Both the position numbers and the translations under genes were made by a program. Positions 23,706 to 35,298 of a DNA stretch of 64,000 nucleotides are shown piece after piece. The stretch comes from Cryptomeria japonica (lineage: Eukaryota; Streptophyta; Pinopsida; Cupressales; Cupressaceae): positions 143,747,349-143,811,348 of the forward strand of contig NC_081410.1 in the NCBI RefSeq assembly GCF_030272615.1. The letters are read 5' to 3'. The notes beneath the pieces are model-generated. The model was not told the DNA's origin. It saw nothing but the letters and a program-made list of their open reading frames with translations, and ran no database searches. Each line of letters starts with the position of its first letter. Positions within the stretch are counted from its first letter, which is position 1.

Positions 23706-26603
23706 CTACTCAAGTGTGCCTGAAGGGTCATCTCTTTGCTTAAGAGTATCCAGTATTGCTTCATGATCAACAATAGTCACTATCCATAGCTCTTTGGTCT
23801 TCGGTTTTGCTTGATGCTTCAACAACTTGACATTTGTAGCTATAATAAGGTGTGAATACATTATAATGTTTTTGTGTCTCTCATAGTCTTCAAATGTAGG
23901 TATGCCATTCTTTCTAATCATGTATGTTCGCAACCAAGTTCCCACAACAACAACTGAACCTATAGGATATGTGAACCCGTCATCATCTGTCACTGGTTGT
24001 ATTAGCTTTTGTTTTCCCTGTACACATTGTGCCAACCAATATTATGATCTCTCTTCATTCCCTTGTGGTGCGACAACTGCAAAAACATGTCCTGGTTGTA
24101 AAAGATCTGATAGATGATCATACTCAAGTGAACCCATGTAATCATTTGACAAGGATATTGTTTGAGATAAAGGAGTTAGATAGTGGGGAACCCATGTATC
24201 AACCCACTTACTTGACTTGCACTGATCCCAATCACACCGAACACAACTCTGACAAAAACAAGCCAACACTCATGTCCAAATGGTCCATGTACAATCATCT
24301 GAGCTGAGAAATGAATGCATCTTTGAAGAATCTTTAATTGTTTGACACTCCAATCTATCTCCCACTGTTCCCTCCTCAACCAACCAAAAGAATCTGGTCA
24401 TTGTTGAATCAAGAGTACCTCCATGTGACAATGTTGAACTACACCAATCAACAATAGAACGTGCATCAGAGAAATTTGCACCTGAAATCCTCAATTGCTC
24501 CTTAACTAGAGCTCTCTTCAAACATGCACCTACTCCATCATGCTCTCCCTTCTCATGCCCTGCCTAAAAAAAACACCAAATATGAGGTATATGCCTCTCT
24601 ACATGCATTCTACTCAACCAATAAAACATATGGGCATTCTTGAATTGACCCGTATAGTTATTTGACCATATTATATGTCGATCAATTGCAATATCTTTCT
24701 CATGCAAGAACTCAAAAAAATTCTCGAAAGAATGTTGCACATACTCAAAGGAGTGTGATCTATCATCACTCATATAAAAATGATACTCCTTGATTATCTT
24801 CCTATCCTCTTCTGTACTATCAAGAGCATGTCTATATGTAATGTGAACAAAAATAGCAATTTGAACTGAATTGTAGTACTGAGACTGTGCCCCATTTTGT
24901 GGTTGCAATGTATAGTTCTATGCAAAATCAACCACCGATACAATAGTGCCAATCAGGATAGAGTTCTTACACATCTTGAACTGTTGATCCAGCCACTGAG
25001 ACCTATGGGTGTGCCTTGCATACTTGTAGAAAATATTTTCCTTACAATCCAAAATAAAATCAGCAATACTCACTTCTCTTGAGACTAATTCGCATCTAGA
25101 CCTTCACCTCCACTCTTCAAAGTATATTTCACTGTCTCATATCTTTTTTTCTCAACATAATTCTTTCCAAACTCATGTTCGCTGCCCTCATGAAAACATG
25201 AAACAAACTTTGACAACCCACCACATTCTGAGCACTTCTCATTCAAACAATCATTTCTATAGAAATAGCAGCCATCATCTCTAGGGCATAAAAATAGATC
25301 TTGCAAGTCTCTTGATGATCTTGGAAATAGCATTGCACCACACTCCTGCAACATCTCATTAGTATGAATCGTAAAATGAACATGACATAAAAGTTCATGG
25401 TACATTGAAAACTCCACATGGTACTTGCAACAACAAGTATTGCAAATCTTAAGAGGAACACGATAAAATGGTTTCAAAGATTCAAAGGCCCTTTGTGATA
25501 TTTGCAAAGTTGGATGTAATTCACAAATTTTTTTGTACAACATTGTTTGGCTTGATTCCAAGAAATGTTTGGGATGCGGTGTGCGATCTCGGTTGCCAAT
25601 TCTTAATTTCAAAACATCCTTTACATTGGGTGACACTCTAGAATTAGAGTGCGAAAATTGTTGAATCTCCTCCTTCACATTGTCAGTCAACTTTCTATCA
25701 ACACGTGGAAGCCTCCCACCAAATGCCCATGTATCTTGTTGAAGTGGATCATCAAGTCTTTATCTTCGTGCAAGTGCTCTATCCAAAGTTTTACGGTTTA
25801 TGTTAAAATCAACACAAGTGTCTCATTTGACGAGCCTTCCTCAATTGATGGCTTATTAAGGAGGTTGTAATCACTCTTCGAGTGGCTCTCTTATCTCTTT
25901 CTTTGGTATTCTTTCCAATAGAATTGAGAGCGTCAAATAGAATTTTTGCAATAATAGAATTTATCTCCATCTTCTTGTTCATACAAATCTTCAATTTGTT
26001 TAGCAATGGTCTCATCTTTATCATCTTTAGCAATTGAACAAAGAGTTGGCATTGCTCGGTCAATGTCTTATTGCTAAAATTTTGGTTGAAAAGTTGTGTA
26101 GCCCACAACCGAACGGTTCTTGTTGATCTCTTGCCTTTGAGATTTGCAATAATGTTCTCATCGATTTCAAATAACCATTTTGGGGTTCTTGAAGGTCTTG
26201 GATTTGGAATTTTTTTTTCATCCATGAGAGGGTCTTCATTTCTAAAGTAATTAGGTGTTACATATGGTTCACTTGGTTGAGCAATTCCACCTTCAATGTT
26301 AAAGTTTTCCACATTTTCACCTCCTATGTCAAAATTTTCCACATGTTGAGCATTTTCATTATCACTTTCAACATTTTCAAAATTTTCAAAATTTTCACTT
26401 TCAAAATCTACATTTTCATTTTCAATAACTTGTGGCACATTTTCAAATTCAATTTCCTCTTCACTTGAAGTAACATTAGCAATATTTAACATACCTTGTC
26501 TTCTCCTCCTATGACATTCTCTATCTCTTTCTCTATACACTTTAATTTGGTCATTTGAATGTTTTCTTTTGTGTTTAGACTTCCGATGCCTACTACTCCC
26601 CAT
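23706..26603 (-). pseudogene. E1 transposase-like gene, cysteine-rich, DDE-like
   Basis: Start chosen at ATG 26603 (MGSSRHRKSKHKRKH), which gives a basic, nuclear-signal-like N-terminus. Next are a very acidic repeat-rich stretch (ENFENFENVE), a cysteine region (ICNTCCCKYHVEF, LCHVHF), a second cysteine region (CLNEKCSECGG) and the presumed catalytic part. That part has VVDFA.NYTLQPQN, EYHFYMSDDRSHS, WSNNYTGQFKNA and AGHEKGEHDGVGACLKRAL. It ends with the GHVFAVV and PIGSVVVVGTWLR segment also seen in E0 and E2. E2 has SDNC where E1 has SNNY, so the likely second catalytic aspartate is asparagine here. Stops (for example before AGHEKGEHD) and frame changes make it inactive. I recall metazoan proteins with similar HGKG..DG.G..KR motifs, but family placement is inference. 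Confidence 0.65.
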
Positions 26604-26930
26604 TTCCCTCCACACAGATGCTCCTACATGATTGACAATGTAAGTTTTGACTTTAAGAATCTCCCAAAAGCACAAATTTGTCTCAACCTGTCTGAAAAAT
26701 TGTGATCATCGACAAAAAATAGAATATGAAGACTATGGGCCGTTGGAATCCACAAAATGGCCCACAAGGATTTTTTTTATGTACAAAAATCGGATCATAT
26801 CTAATTTTCCAATTTTAATGTATAAATTTGTGGTCCCCAAAAATTTTCCTGTTGCTGCCTTTTATTTACTAAACTGCCACATTAATGGCAATGGCAGAAA
26901 TTCGATATCCAATTAATGGCAATGGTATGG
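26604..26930. other. E1 right subterminal region
   Basis: Upstream of the transposase start. Contains degenerate copies of the palindromic motif (AAAATCGGATCATATCTAATTTT at about 26795, TTCGATATCCAATTAATGG at about 26900) and a duplicated ATTAATGGCAATGG. It would include the promoter of the minus-strand gene. Confidence 0.4.
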
Positions 26931-27135
26931 TAGAGAGAGAGAGAGAGAGACAGAGAGAGAGAGAGAGATAGAGACAAAGACAAAGACAGAGAGAGATAGG
27001 GAGGGGGAAGGGAGAGAGAGAGATAGAGAGAGATTAGGGGAGAGTTAGATAGATGGAGAGATTAGGGGAGAGGGATAGAGAGAGATTAGGGGGGAGAGAG
27101 AGAGAGCTTAGGGGAGAGGGGGAGAGAGAGAGAGA
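26931..27135. repeat. GA-rich microsatellite
   Basis: GAGAGA runs broken by GATAGAGACAAAG and GATTAGGGGAGAG units. It borders the minisatellite on the left as a CT tract does on the right. Confidence 0.93.
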
Positions 27136-28122
27136 TTAAGACACCATAGGACCCAAAGCGACCCAATATGGTGTCATAATAGGTCGTATGGTGTCCTAAG
27201 GGATCATAAGGGTTCATGGGACACCATATGACCCCTAAGGACAACATACGACCCCTTATGACACCATATGGTGTCATTAGGGGTCATATGGTGTCCATAG
27301 GCGTCATATGGTGTCCTAGGACACCATATGACCCCTTAAGACACCAAATTGTGTCGTTATGGGTCATATGTTGTCCTAATGGGTTGTAAGACACAATATG
27401 ACCCCTTAGGACACAATATGACCTAGATCAACCCAATATGGCGTCATTAGGGGTCATATGGTGTCCTAAGGGGTCATATTATGTCTTAAAGGGGTCATAT
27501 GACACAATATGACCCAGTAGGACACAATATGATCCATAACGACCAAATATGATGTCTTAAGAGGTCATATGGTGTCCTAAGGGGTCATATGGTGTCCTAA
27601 GGGGTCGTAGGACACAATATGACCCCTTAGGATACAATATGACCCAAAGCAACCCAATATGGTGTCATAACGGGTCGTACGGTGTCCCAAGACACCATAT
27701 GACCCCTATGGACACCATATGACCCCTATGTACACCATAGGACCCCTTAAGACACCAAATTGTGTCGTTAGGGGTTATATGGTGTCCTAAGGGGTCATAT
27801 GGTGTCCCATGAACCCTTATGACCTCTTAGGACACCATATGACCCCTAATGACACCATATTGGGTCGCTTTGGGTCATATTGTGTCCTACAACCCCTTAG
27901 GACACCATATGACCCCTAACGACATGATTTGGTGTTTTAAGGGGTCCTATGGTGTCGTTAGGGGTCATATGGTGTCCATAGGGGTCATATTGTGTCTTTT
28001 GGGACACCATATGACCCCTAATGACACCATATTAGGTCTCTTTGGGTCATATTGTGTCTTACGACCCCTTAGGACAACATATGACCCATAACGACACAAT
28101 TTGGTGTCTTAAGGGGTCATAT
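27136..28122. repeat. Palindromic minisatellite (GACACCATATGACCCCT)
   Basis: About 1 kb of the motif GACACCATATGACCCCT and its reverse complement AGGGGTCATATGGTGTC, joined by TAAG spacers, in mixed orientation. The core CATATG-centred unit is itself nearly palindromic. Longer inverted blocks are visible: 27139-27240 with 27790-27890, and about 27328-27420 with 28030-28125. No gene. Confidence 0.92.
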
Positions 28123-28460
28123 GGTCTCTCTCTCTCTCTCTCTCCCCCCTAATCTCTCTCTCTCCCTCTCTCTCTCTCTCCCCCTCCCTCTCTGCTAATC
28201 TCTTTATCTCTCTCCCTTCCCTCCCCTCCCTCCCTCTCTCTCCATCTCTCTCTCTCCCTTCTCTCTCTCTCTCTCCTAATCTCTCTCTATCCCTCTCCCC
28301 TATTCTCTCTCTCTCCCCTAATCTCTCTCTCTCTCTGCTAATCTCTCTCTCTCTCTCTCCCCCTAATCTCTCTCTATCCCTCTCCCCTATTCTCTCCATC
28401 TCTCTCTCTCTCTCTCTATCTATCTCTCTATCTCTATCTCTATCTCTCCCTTCCCCATAC

Positions 28461-28511
<51 letters not shown>

Positions 28512-28580
28512 AAGCTCTCTCTATCCCTCCCCCCTCCCTCTCTCTCCCCCCACTCCCCACTCCCCCCTCTCCCTCTCCCT
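28123..28580. repeat. CT-rich microsatellite
   Basis: CTCTCT runs with CCCTAATCTC and CCCC interruptions, the mirror of the GA tract on the other side of the minisatellite. The long Arg-Glu frame on the minus strand here is only translated repeat. Confidence 0.93.
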
Positions 28581-29480
28581 AATATCATATACTAATTTAT
28601 TTATAAATTAATATATTAATATATTAATAAACATTAGATTAATTATGGGCAAATCTAGTTAGAGAATTTACTGATTAAAATCGGATATCCGATTTTTGTA
28701 GTCAAATTTTCAAATTTCAAATTTCGGCTCGGGAATGCTTTGGTATTTGGCTTGGAAGTGACAAGCCTGGAAAGTCAACTGAAAAAACATGTTTTTCAGT
28801 ATTCCTTGATTTTCTAGACTTTCCACTGGTGGCTGATGACTTTTTTTGTAGCCAAAATTGATAAAACGAAAAGGGTTTTCTAAGGATGTTCCTAGCTTTC
28901 CAACAATATAAGGCTTGTCTTATTTCGACTTTAATAAATAATTATCATTTATTTTCTAATTGAAATCTGACAATAGTCCTGATTGATATATTGATTGAAA
29001 AACACTCATAACTTTCAAACGGTATAACATTTTTTGAATCCAAAACATGCATCACATCCTATGCTTTGTCTACTATAGGGAAAAATTTTAAAAAATTAAA
29101 TTTCATAAGGTTTTGACCAAGTTAAGGTGGTCAGATGTAGGAGTTTCTGAATTTTTGAAAAGTTGTTGTAAAAAATTCATAAATAATTATTTACTTTATA
29201 AAAAATTAAAAAAAAAAATGTGTCACATCCGGACATGAGTCTAATACTTATATTATAAATATTATAAAAAAATATTATGATTTGATTGTGATTAGGGTGG
29301 TCAAACATACATCTACTTCTTTTTTTTTTTCTGAAATTTTAGTACCACTACATTGCAATTTGAAATTTTCATCAAATAGGATTTTTTTTCCCAAAAAACA
29401 ACTAGTAGCTTAGAAACTACATCCAGTTTTCTATATATTCTCTTCTTACATATTTTAAAAATAATCTTTGTTGTTCCCGA
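28581..29480. other. AT-rich DNA between E1 and E2
   Basis: No gene recognised. Contains palindrome copy 3, a GGCTTGGAAGTGACAAGCC hairpin near 28737 and many short A/T runs. The boundary between E1 and E2 should lie here or nearby, but no terminal repeat is clear. Confidence 0.4.
28677..28696. repeat. Perfect 20-bp palindrome, copy 3
   Basis: Identical to 17432-17451 and 18000-18019, about 11 kb away. Confidence 0.9.
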
Positions 29481-29489
29481 GCCTAAAAA

Positions 29490-29625
29490 AGGTAGCACGT
29501 ACGCGTTGCTTTTAGGAAAGTGAGCATGTATGCGTTGCTTTTAGGAAAGTGAGCATGTACGTGTTGCTTTTAGGAAAGTGAGCGTGTACGTGCTACTTTT
29601 AGGAAAGTGAGAGCGTACGCACTAA
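29490..29625. repeat. 29-bp tandem repeat
   Basis: About four and a half copies of a unit containing GTTGCTTTTAGGAAAGTGAGC and ATGTACGC. The units contain frequent CpG. It lies about 150 bp before the first exon of E2 ORF1, so it could sit in that gene's promoter. Confidence 0.88.
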
Positions 29626-29772
29626 TAAGCCCTAAAGGACCACTATGCTGTACCTATCAAAAAAAGTTTTTTTAAAAAAAATTGGGTCTTATTTTCCCGT
29701 GGCAGCCACATTTTTTTCCCCATTTCCTCCACCAAACCGCGAATGGGGTGCCTCATTTCTCCTCCAGACACT

Positions 29773-31233
29773 ATGGATCAAGGTTAGTTTTTGTTAATTT
29801 TTGTCTTTCTTTCCCATTTGTTCAATTTTTTTTACATTTTGAATTTAATTTTGTTAATTTTGATTAGGTTTTTTCATTTTTTGTTTCAAAAACCAGATTC
29901 TAATAATCCACAACAAGAACAACAAAATGCACCTCCTGAAAACCCACAAGATACACCCCCAATTCCTCCTTTTGACCTCACACCTGAAACAAAGGAGCAA
30001 TTAATTAATTAGTTAGGGCAAAATACGTCTAAAATCAATAGACTGATTGATAAATTAAAAACATCTAAACTTGAGCATCATAAATCCCTCGCCACTAGCC
30101 TAGAAACATTAGCTAGTGGTGCCATAGCTATTTCCACACAAATTACAAAATGGGGAAACTTTAGGGATAGGTGTCGTCAATACTATGCTGATGGGTTATC
30201 ATACGAGGGAGTGAAAAACAAAAATATTAGTAAACAACAAATATGTGCCCTTTTTGTTGATCCTAAAACTAGTCAATCATTTCCTCTTAATGCAAAGAGG
30301 TTTCCCATACATTGGTGTACCAATGTGCAGATGAAGAATCTTTTTTGGCAGAGGTGGTGGATGGTCTTTGATGATCCACCTTGTAATAATTATGAGGTGC
30401 CATTGTATTTTTTGAGAAAAGTATATTGTGAGTTTGTGCTCAATGTGCAGCCAAACTATTTTGACATGAGAGAGTTCCATGGTAGAGGTGGCAGCTCTGC
30501 CCAAGATAGACCTGGATCTCATAGGCGAGTAGCCTCGGAGAGTCGTCGCCCCCTAGCACCCAAACCCAAGGTGCATTAGCCTGTTATAGTAGAGTTGAAT
30601 GAGTCGATGGACCTATAGACTCTTAAGGAGGCCACAACATTGACTGGTGCCATCATCCAGCATGGGACGTCGTTAGCACACCCTATTGTACTGGATGATG
30701 AGCCATTAGTTGCTCCAGGTGGCGACAGAGAACCCATTCAACATATGTGTGTTAGTTGCTTGGGGGCCGGTGAAGATGGATCCACATCTCATTCATGCAT
30801 AATTTGCGGGAGTAGATGTCAGGCTTGCATGGTTGAGGATTTCACGCTAACAGATGAGTTGATGGACATGGTGTTTTCCCATCAGTGACAGAGACAAGTG
30901 TGTTGATTTAAATTCATAGTATTTTATTTATCAGTCACTTTAAATTTGTAATTACATAAATGAATTTTCATTTATACATCGATTTAAATTGAGACAAATA
31001 ATATGCATTTCAGGATGCAGCAGTGGTATCCCATACTCCTCCCACAGTTACTACAGCTGCAACTTCGATACCTGAGGTATAAGTTTTGTAACATGTTAGA
31101 ATAGAATAGTACACTTTAAATTCAAAAATATTACAAGATATACTAACTATCTTTAATGCTTGGTCCAATTTTTTGTTTGTAGGTGTTGATAGGGGACCAA
31201 ATGTTCCATATTGATGACATCACGCTCTCAGCG
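29773..31233 (+). pseudogene. E2 ORF1, first exons (up to element C)
   Basis: Paralogue of E1 ORF1; function unknown. Proposed exons: 29773-29782 (MDQ), 29897-about 30897, 31014-31076 and 31183-31233, the last continuing at 44002. A Pro/Gln-rich N-terminus is followed by YADGLSY, LFWQRWWMVFDDPPCNN and NYFDM. Then comes a cysteine cluster (MCVSCLG, SCIICGSRCQAC) that suggests zinc binding. In-frame stops at about 30010, 30577 and 30616 disable it. The matching core in E1 is clear, which argues that both derive from a real protein. Confidence 0.68.
31229..31233. other. Target-site duplication of element C (left, CAGCG)
   Basis: CAGCG here and CAACA at 43997-44001 differ by two G-to-A changes. 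Joining 31233 to 44002 gives LSA-INFGL, which lines up with LLAISFGLDSLT of E1 ORF1, so the insertion point is right. Confidence 0.75.
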
Positions 31234-32335
31234 TGTTGGTATTATGGATATGTTGCATTGGTTTTGTCATTGATGCCAACACTTATCAACACTTATCCTT
31301 CTGGAGATCTTTGGTTATGTTGAACTAGCACATTATGTTCACTGACAAGTTCAGTGACTTATGCACAGTCACCAGTATTTGGTTCATCGGTAGGTTATAT
31401 CGTTCACCGGCACTGAGGATGACTTGTTATCATCTGGAGATCACTTGGCTATGTCGAAGACATGGTTTGGACACTTGGTTTTGGAGATTTGCTTATTGGT
31501 CTAATCAGGTTGACATGTTTGCTATTACCGGCAAATTGGTCTAGGTTATGGAACAACATGCATTATCTATTCCAAATCAGCACGACACGTTATGGAGATG
31601 GTTTAATCAATTAAAATTGTTGTTGAGCCGACATGATGCATCACATCTTGACTTACTTGTAATAGATTTTATTTTATTATTCTTAGTAAGTCGGCCTACA
31701 CATTTGGTCTTAGGTTTTGGTATATATGTAAGATCTCAATTGTGAGATTAATATGATGATGTTATGTAACAAGGTATTGTAAGGTTGTGATATTCGGTAT
31801 ATGCGAATATAAGCAAAGCTACTCATGTAGACATCATTTGAAGATTCAAGTAAGGTTTGAAGGAGACAATCAGAGCTTAACCGGTACTAAATCCAACATT
31901 GAAGATGCTACTTTTAGCAGTACATTATCATTGGATTTAATCAGCCAATTATATTCAGTGTGACCCCCATCTTGTGATTGAGCAGTGAGCTCTAGGCAGC
32001 TGGTCTTTCCGCATGTGCAGACACCATTTGTATACACATACTATCTACAGTAGTATTATTTGATTGTGGGTAAGGTTTCCCACCATGGTTTTTCCCCTTA
32101 TAGGGTTTCCATGTACAAATATTTGTGTTATGTGTTGTGGATATTGTTTCTCTTTCTGTTTCATTTATTAAGTTTCACTGGTACTATTATAAACTATTAA
32201 TCTGTTTACCGACATTAAGTTTGGTTTACTGGTATTAAGTATCAAGTTTGGTTAAGTTATATTTGGGTTGAAATTATTAGACAACTGATTCACCCCCCCC
32301 CCCCCCCCCTTCTCAGTTGCCTCTGGGTCCTAACA
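31234..32335 (+). repeat. Element C 5' LTR
   Basis: TGTTGGTATT...GGTCCTAACA. TATA-like TATATATG at 31721-31728. A TGATTCAC plus 17-base C tract lies about 30 bp before the end. Confidence 0.93.
31721..31728 (+). promoter_or_regulatory. Possible TATA box in element C LTR
   Basis: TATATATG after TTTTGG. Kept in the 3' LTR at 43391 and, reversed, in element D near 40459. Confidence 0.45.
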
Positions 32336-32337
32336 AT

Positions 32338-32349
32338 TGGTATCAAAGC
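32338..32349 (+). promoter_or_regulatory. Element C primer-binding site
   Basis: TGGTATCAAAGC, one mismatch to the initiator tRNA-Met site used by A and B, two bases after the LTR. Confidence 0.88.
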
Positions 32350-32392
32350 TAAGTCCTCTTTTTGCATAAGTTTAACAACTTGAGGAGATTAT

Positions 32393-33461
32393 ATGGCAAC
32401 TAACTATTTCAGGAAGGATAATCTGAAACTTGATGGAACTAACTATGGTATATGGAAGATCAGAAAAGATATATGGGATGTTACACATAATGGCTATGTT
32501 GGTCCTACACAAGGTCAACCTAATCCACCTACATTGGCTAAGGATCAAGAGAATGATTGCAAAGAAAGAGAAGCACTTTTGAGCACCTTGTCAGATCAAC
32601 AAATCATGAGACCATCAGACCGATCTACTGCTAAAGCTATTTGGGATAAATTGGAGATTGAATTAAGGTGATTCTACTGTCAAAATTGCAAAACTGGAAT
32701 GCTTTTGGGTCAGGTATGAAAATTTGAAAATGGAAGAAGATGAAAGAATTTTTGCTTTTATGGAAAGGGTTAATGAAATTGTTTTGGGAATACAATGTTG
32801 TGGAGGTTCCTTAAGTGAAGATGAAATTGTTTCTAAAGTTTTAAGAGAAAATTGTTTCTAAATTTTTAAGAGCATTGCCACCGACATAAAAAATAATGAA
32901 TTAAGAACTATGCCTAATACATCAGTATCTAGAGATACCTTGGTTGGAAAACTTTCAACATTTGAGCTTGAGGAATTTGGTCCTGTTGCTACAATTAAGA
33001 CAGATTTAGCTTTCAAAGAGTCATCATCTGCACCATCTTCATCATCAGCTGATAAATCTGATTGGAAAGCACTTTATGCAAGAAAACTTGAAGACATCAA
33101 AAGGGAAAATGAAAAACTTAAAGAGCTTGAAGCACTATTTGCAAGGAAAATGCCTAAAGGTCCTTTTGGAAGTAAGTATGAAGGTAAAGCACCTTTTAAA
33201 TGTTTTAACTATAATAAAATTGGTCATATGGTATCTAGATGTCTGGATAGACATGCAAGATTGAGAGAAGAAGCTAAAAGAACATATAAGCCTAACCCTA
33301 AATATCAGAGATACAGATTTAAGAAGAATAGAGACAAATCATGTTACTATGTTGATGAAGGAGTTACTGATGATTCTAATGAAGAACTAGGAGACAATGG
33401 ATGGGCTTTTGTTGCAATAATAGAAGATCAACCAACACCTACTGTTCCACCGGTAGAGTAG
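32393..33461 (+). pseudogene. Element C gag (broken)
   Basis: Starts ATGGCAACTAACTATTTC with LDGTNYGIWKIR, the copia Gag N-terminus. The first frame ends at 32671. A small tandem duplication (TTGTTTCTAAA..TTTTAAGAG) near 32826-32872 adds another break. The frame 32910-33461 has a coiled-coil-like Lys/Glu stretch, then a zinc knuckle CFNYNKIGHM...CLD whose second cysteine is tyrosine. Element D keeps CFNCNKIGHMASRC at this place. Confidence 0.87.
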
Positions 33462-33713
33462 GCCCTGGCAACTAAAATTGAAGAAAAGGATGAATGGATT
33501 ATAGATTCTGGATGTTCACATCACATGACTGGTGATAAAAGTAAATTCTTATCTTTTCAGGAATACAATGGAGGTCTAGTAAGATTTGGAGATGACAAAG
33601 CTTGTTTCATCAAAGGAAAAGGCACTATATCTTTTGATGGTAAGCACAATACTGACAATGTTTATTATGTTGAAGGTTTGAAGCATAATCTTGAGTGTTG
33701 GTCAATTAGTTGA
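33462..33713 (+). pseudogene. Element C protease segment
   Basis: EWIIDSGCSHHMTGD gives the aspartic protease motif; RFGDDKACFIKGKG and VEGLKHNL follow. A one-base change near 33690 shifts into the integrase frame. Confidence 0.85.
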
Positions 33714-34945
33714 AAAAGGATTTCAGTTACAATTCAAGTATGGTAAATGCAAAATCATGAATAGAACTGGTTTGGAAATTGCAACTAGTAATCAAACTAG
33801 AGGTAATATCTTTCATCTGAATAACATTGAAAAGACATGCTTGATTGCACACATTGATGAAAGTTGGTTATGGCATAAAAGACTTTGTCATGTAAATTTT
33901 GATTGCATTGTGAAGATTAGTTCATCTAAGGCAGTAAGAGATTTACCTAAGATTGTAAAACCTCATTATCTGGTATGTAAGGAATGTCAAATGGGAAAGC
34001 AAGTTAGAACAACTTTCAAGAGTATTTCTGAGAAAACCAATGATGTTCTTGATTTAATTCATACTGACTTATGTGGTCCGGCAAGAACAAGAAGTCTATA
34101 GGGAGATAGATACTTTATGCTAATCATTGATGATTATTCTAGAATGTGTTGGGTTACTTTTCTCAGGGAGAAAACAAAATCTTTTGGGAAATTCAAATTA
34201 TTCGAGACACTTGTTGAGAATGAAATCGGCAAGAAAATCAAATGTTTAAGATCAGATCAAGGAGGTGAATTTACATCTAAGAAGTTCAATACATTTTGTG
34301 AAGTGAATGGAATTAGAAGACAACTATCAGCACCCTGGACACCTCAGCAAAATGGAGTTGTGGAAAGGAAGAATAGAACTATTCTAGATGCAGCTAGAAG
34401 CATGATATCAAAGGAAAATCTATCTCATGTGTATTGGAAAGAAGCAGTGAATATAGTGGCTTACACTTTCAATAGAGTTCACATTAAAGGTGAAACTGGT
34501 AAGACACCCTATGAACTATGGTTTGGTAATATTCCTACTCTTAAGTACTTTAGAATATTTAGAGGCAAATGTTAAATTAGGAGAGATGAGTATATTGGTA
34601 AATTTGATCCTAGAAGTGATGAATGAATATTTCTTGGGTATTCATCTAAAAGCAAAGTATATAGATGTTTTAATAAGAGATTGCAGAAAATCATTAAGAG
34701 TGCAATGTGAATATTGATGAACACTTTAGAAGAAATTCAAGGTCTATGGATTCTAAACCGACAGTTGAGATAATCACAAATGAACCTTTACAGAATGCAC
34801 CGGTACAGAATGTTGATCCAGTCACACCGACATCATCAGAGAATTCCACAGTGACTGAAGAACAACAACAAGTGAATACACCCAGGTATGTAAGATTGAA
34901 TCACTATGAAAGTCAGATAATTGGGAATAAGTATCAAGGAGTTAT
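33691..34945 (+). pseudogene. Element C integrase and linker, cut by element D
   Basis: The zinc segment (WLWHKRLCHVNF, CKECQMGK) and the core with HTDLCGP, SDQGGEF and QQNGVVERK keep all three catalytic residues. A stop splits the core at about 34099 and another ends it at 34573. The linker before the RT (PRYVRLNHYESQIIGN) runs to 34945, where D is inserted. It resumes at 40945 with TRGRLANEEVCLISQ. Confidence 0.87.
34941..34945. other. Target-site duplication of element D (left, GTTAT)
   Basis: GTTAT here and ATTAT at 40940-40944 match at four of five bases and bracket D. The split protein reads GNKYQGV before and MTRGRLANEEV after, matching D's own pol. Confidence 0.8.
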
Positions 34946-35298
34946 TGTTAGGTCCCGGAGACAACTGAGAGGGGGGGGTGAATCAGTTGTCAAATAAATT
35001 CAAACCAAAAACAACTTAACCAAACTTAATGCTTAATACCGGTAAACCAAACTTACCAATGAACAAATCTCTGAGACAAAGTGTACAAACGATGTATTTG
35101 ACATAACCAAGTGTTTTCCATGTCATTCCATGTGCCGGTGAACAATATATCTTGTCGGTGTACCAGATATTGGTGACTGTGCATAAGTCACTTGCTTCCC
35201 GGTGAACATTGCCAATTCTCCAAATGCCAGAGTTGATAAGTGTTAATAGGTGTTGACATCAATGACAAAACCATATCGACATATCCAAAATACCAACA
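34946..35298 (-). repeat. Element D 3' LTR, internally deleted
   Basis: The first roughly 110 bp match 39876 onward and the last roughly 240 bp match up to 40939. The segment equal to about 39987-40697 is missing, with the join at AAACTT/ACCAATG. Confidence 0.9.

Larger units (their letters stand above)
17276..28700. mobile_element. E1: two-gene DNA-transposon-like element
   Basis: Layout left to right: AT-rich left end with copies of a 20-bp palindrome, multi-exon ORF1 on plus (18339-20264), a 358-bp tandem array (20728-22446), a transposase-like gene on minus (23706-26603), then GA tract, palindromic minisatellite, CT tract and another palindrome copy at 28677. E2 repeats the order ORF1, array, transposase. 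I could not define terminal inverted repeats or a target duplication, so the edges are approximate and part of the right side may belong to E2. The E family is my label, not a known name. Confidence 0.5.

Noticed and set aside
26931-28580. GA and CT tracts as terminal inverted repeats of a transposon
   Set aside because: Simple-sequence tracts pair by composition alone; no precise ends or target duplication were seen.
28109-28588. A 159-codon minus-strand frame rich in Arg-Glu
   Set aside because: It is the translation of the CT/GA microsatellite; no start context, no other composition.
31335-31745. Frames of 65-69 codons; similar ones at 42618-43214, 40080-40502 and 40592-40915
   Set aside because: They lie in the LTRs of C and D and are non-coding LTR sequence read by chance.
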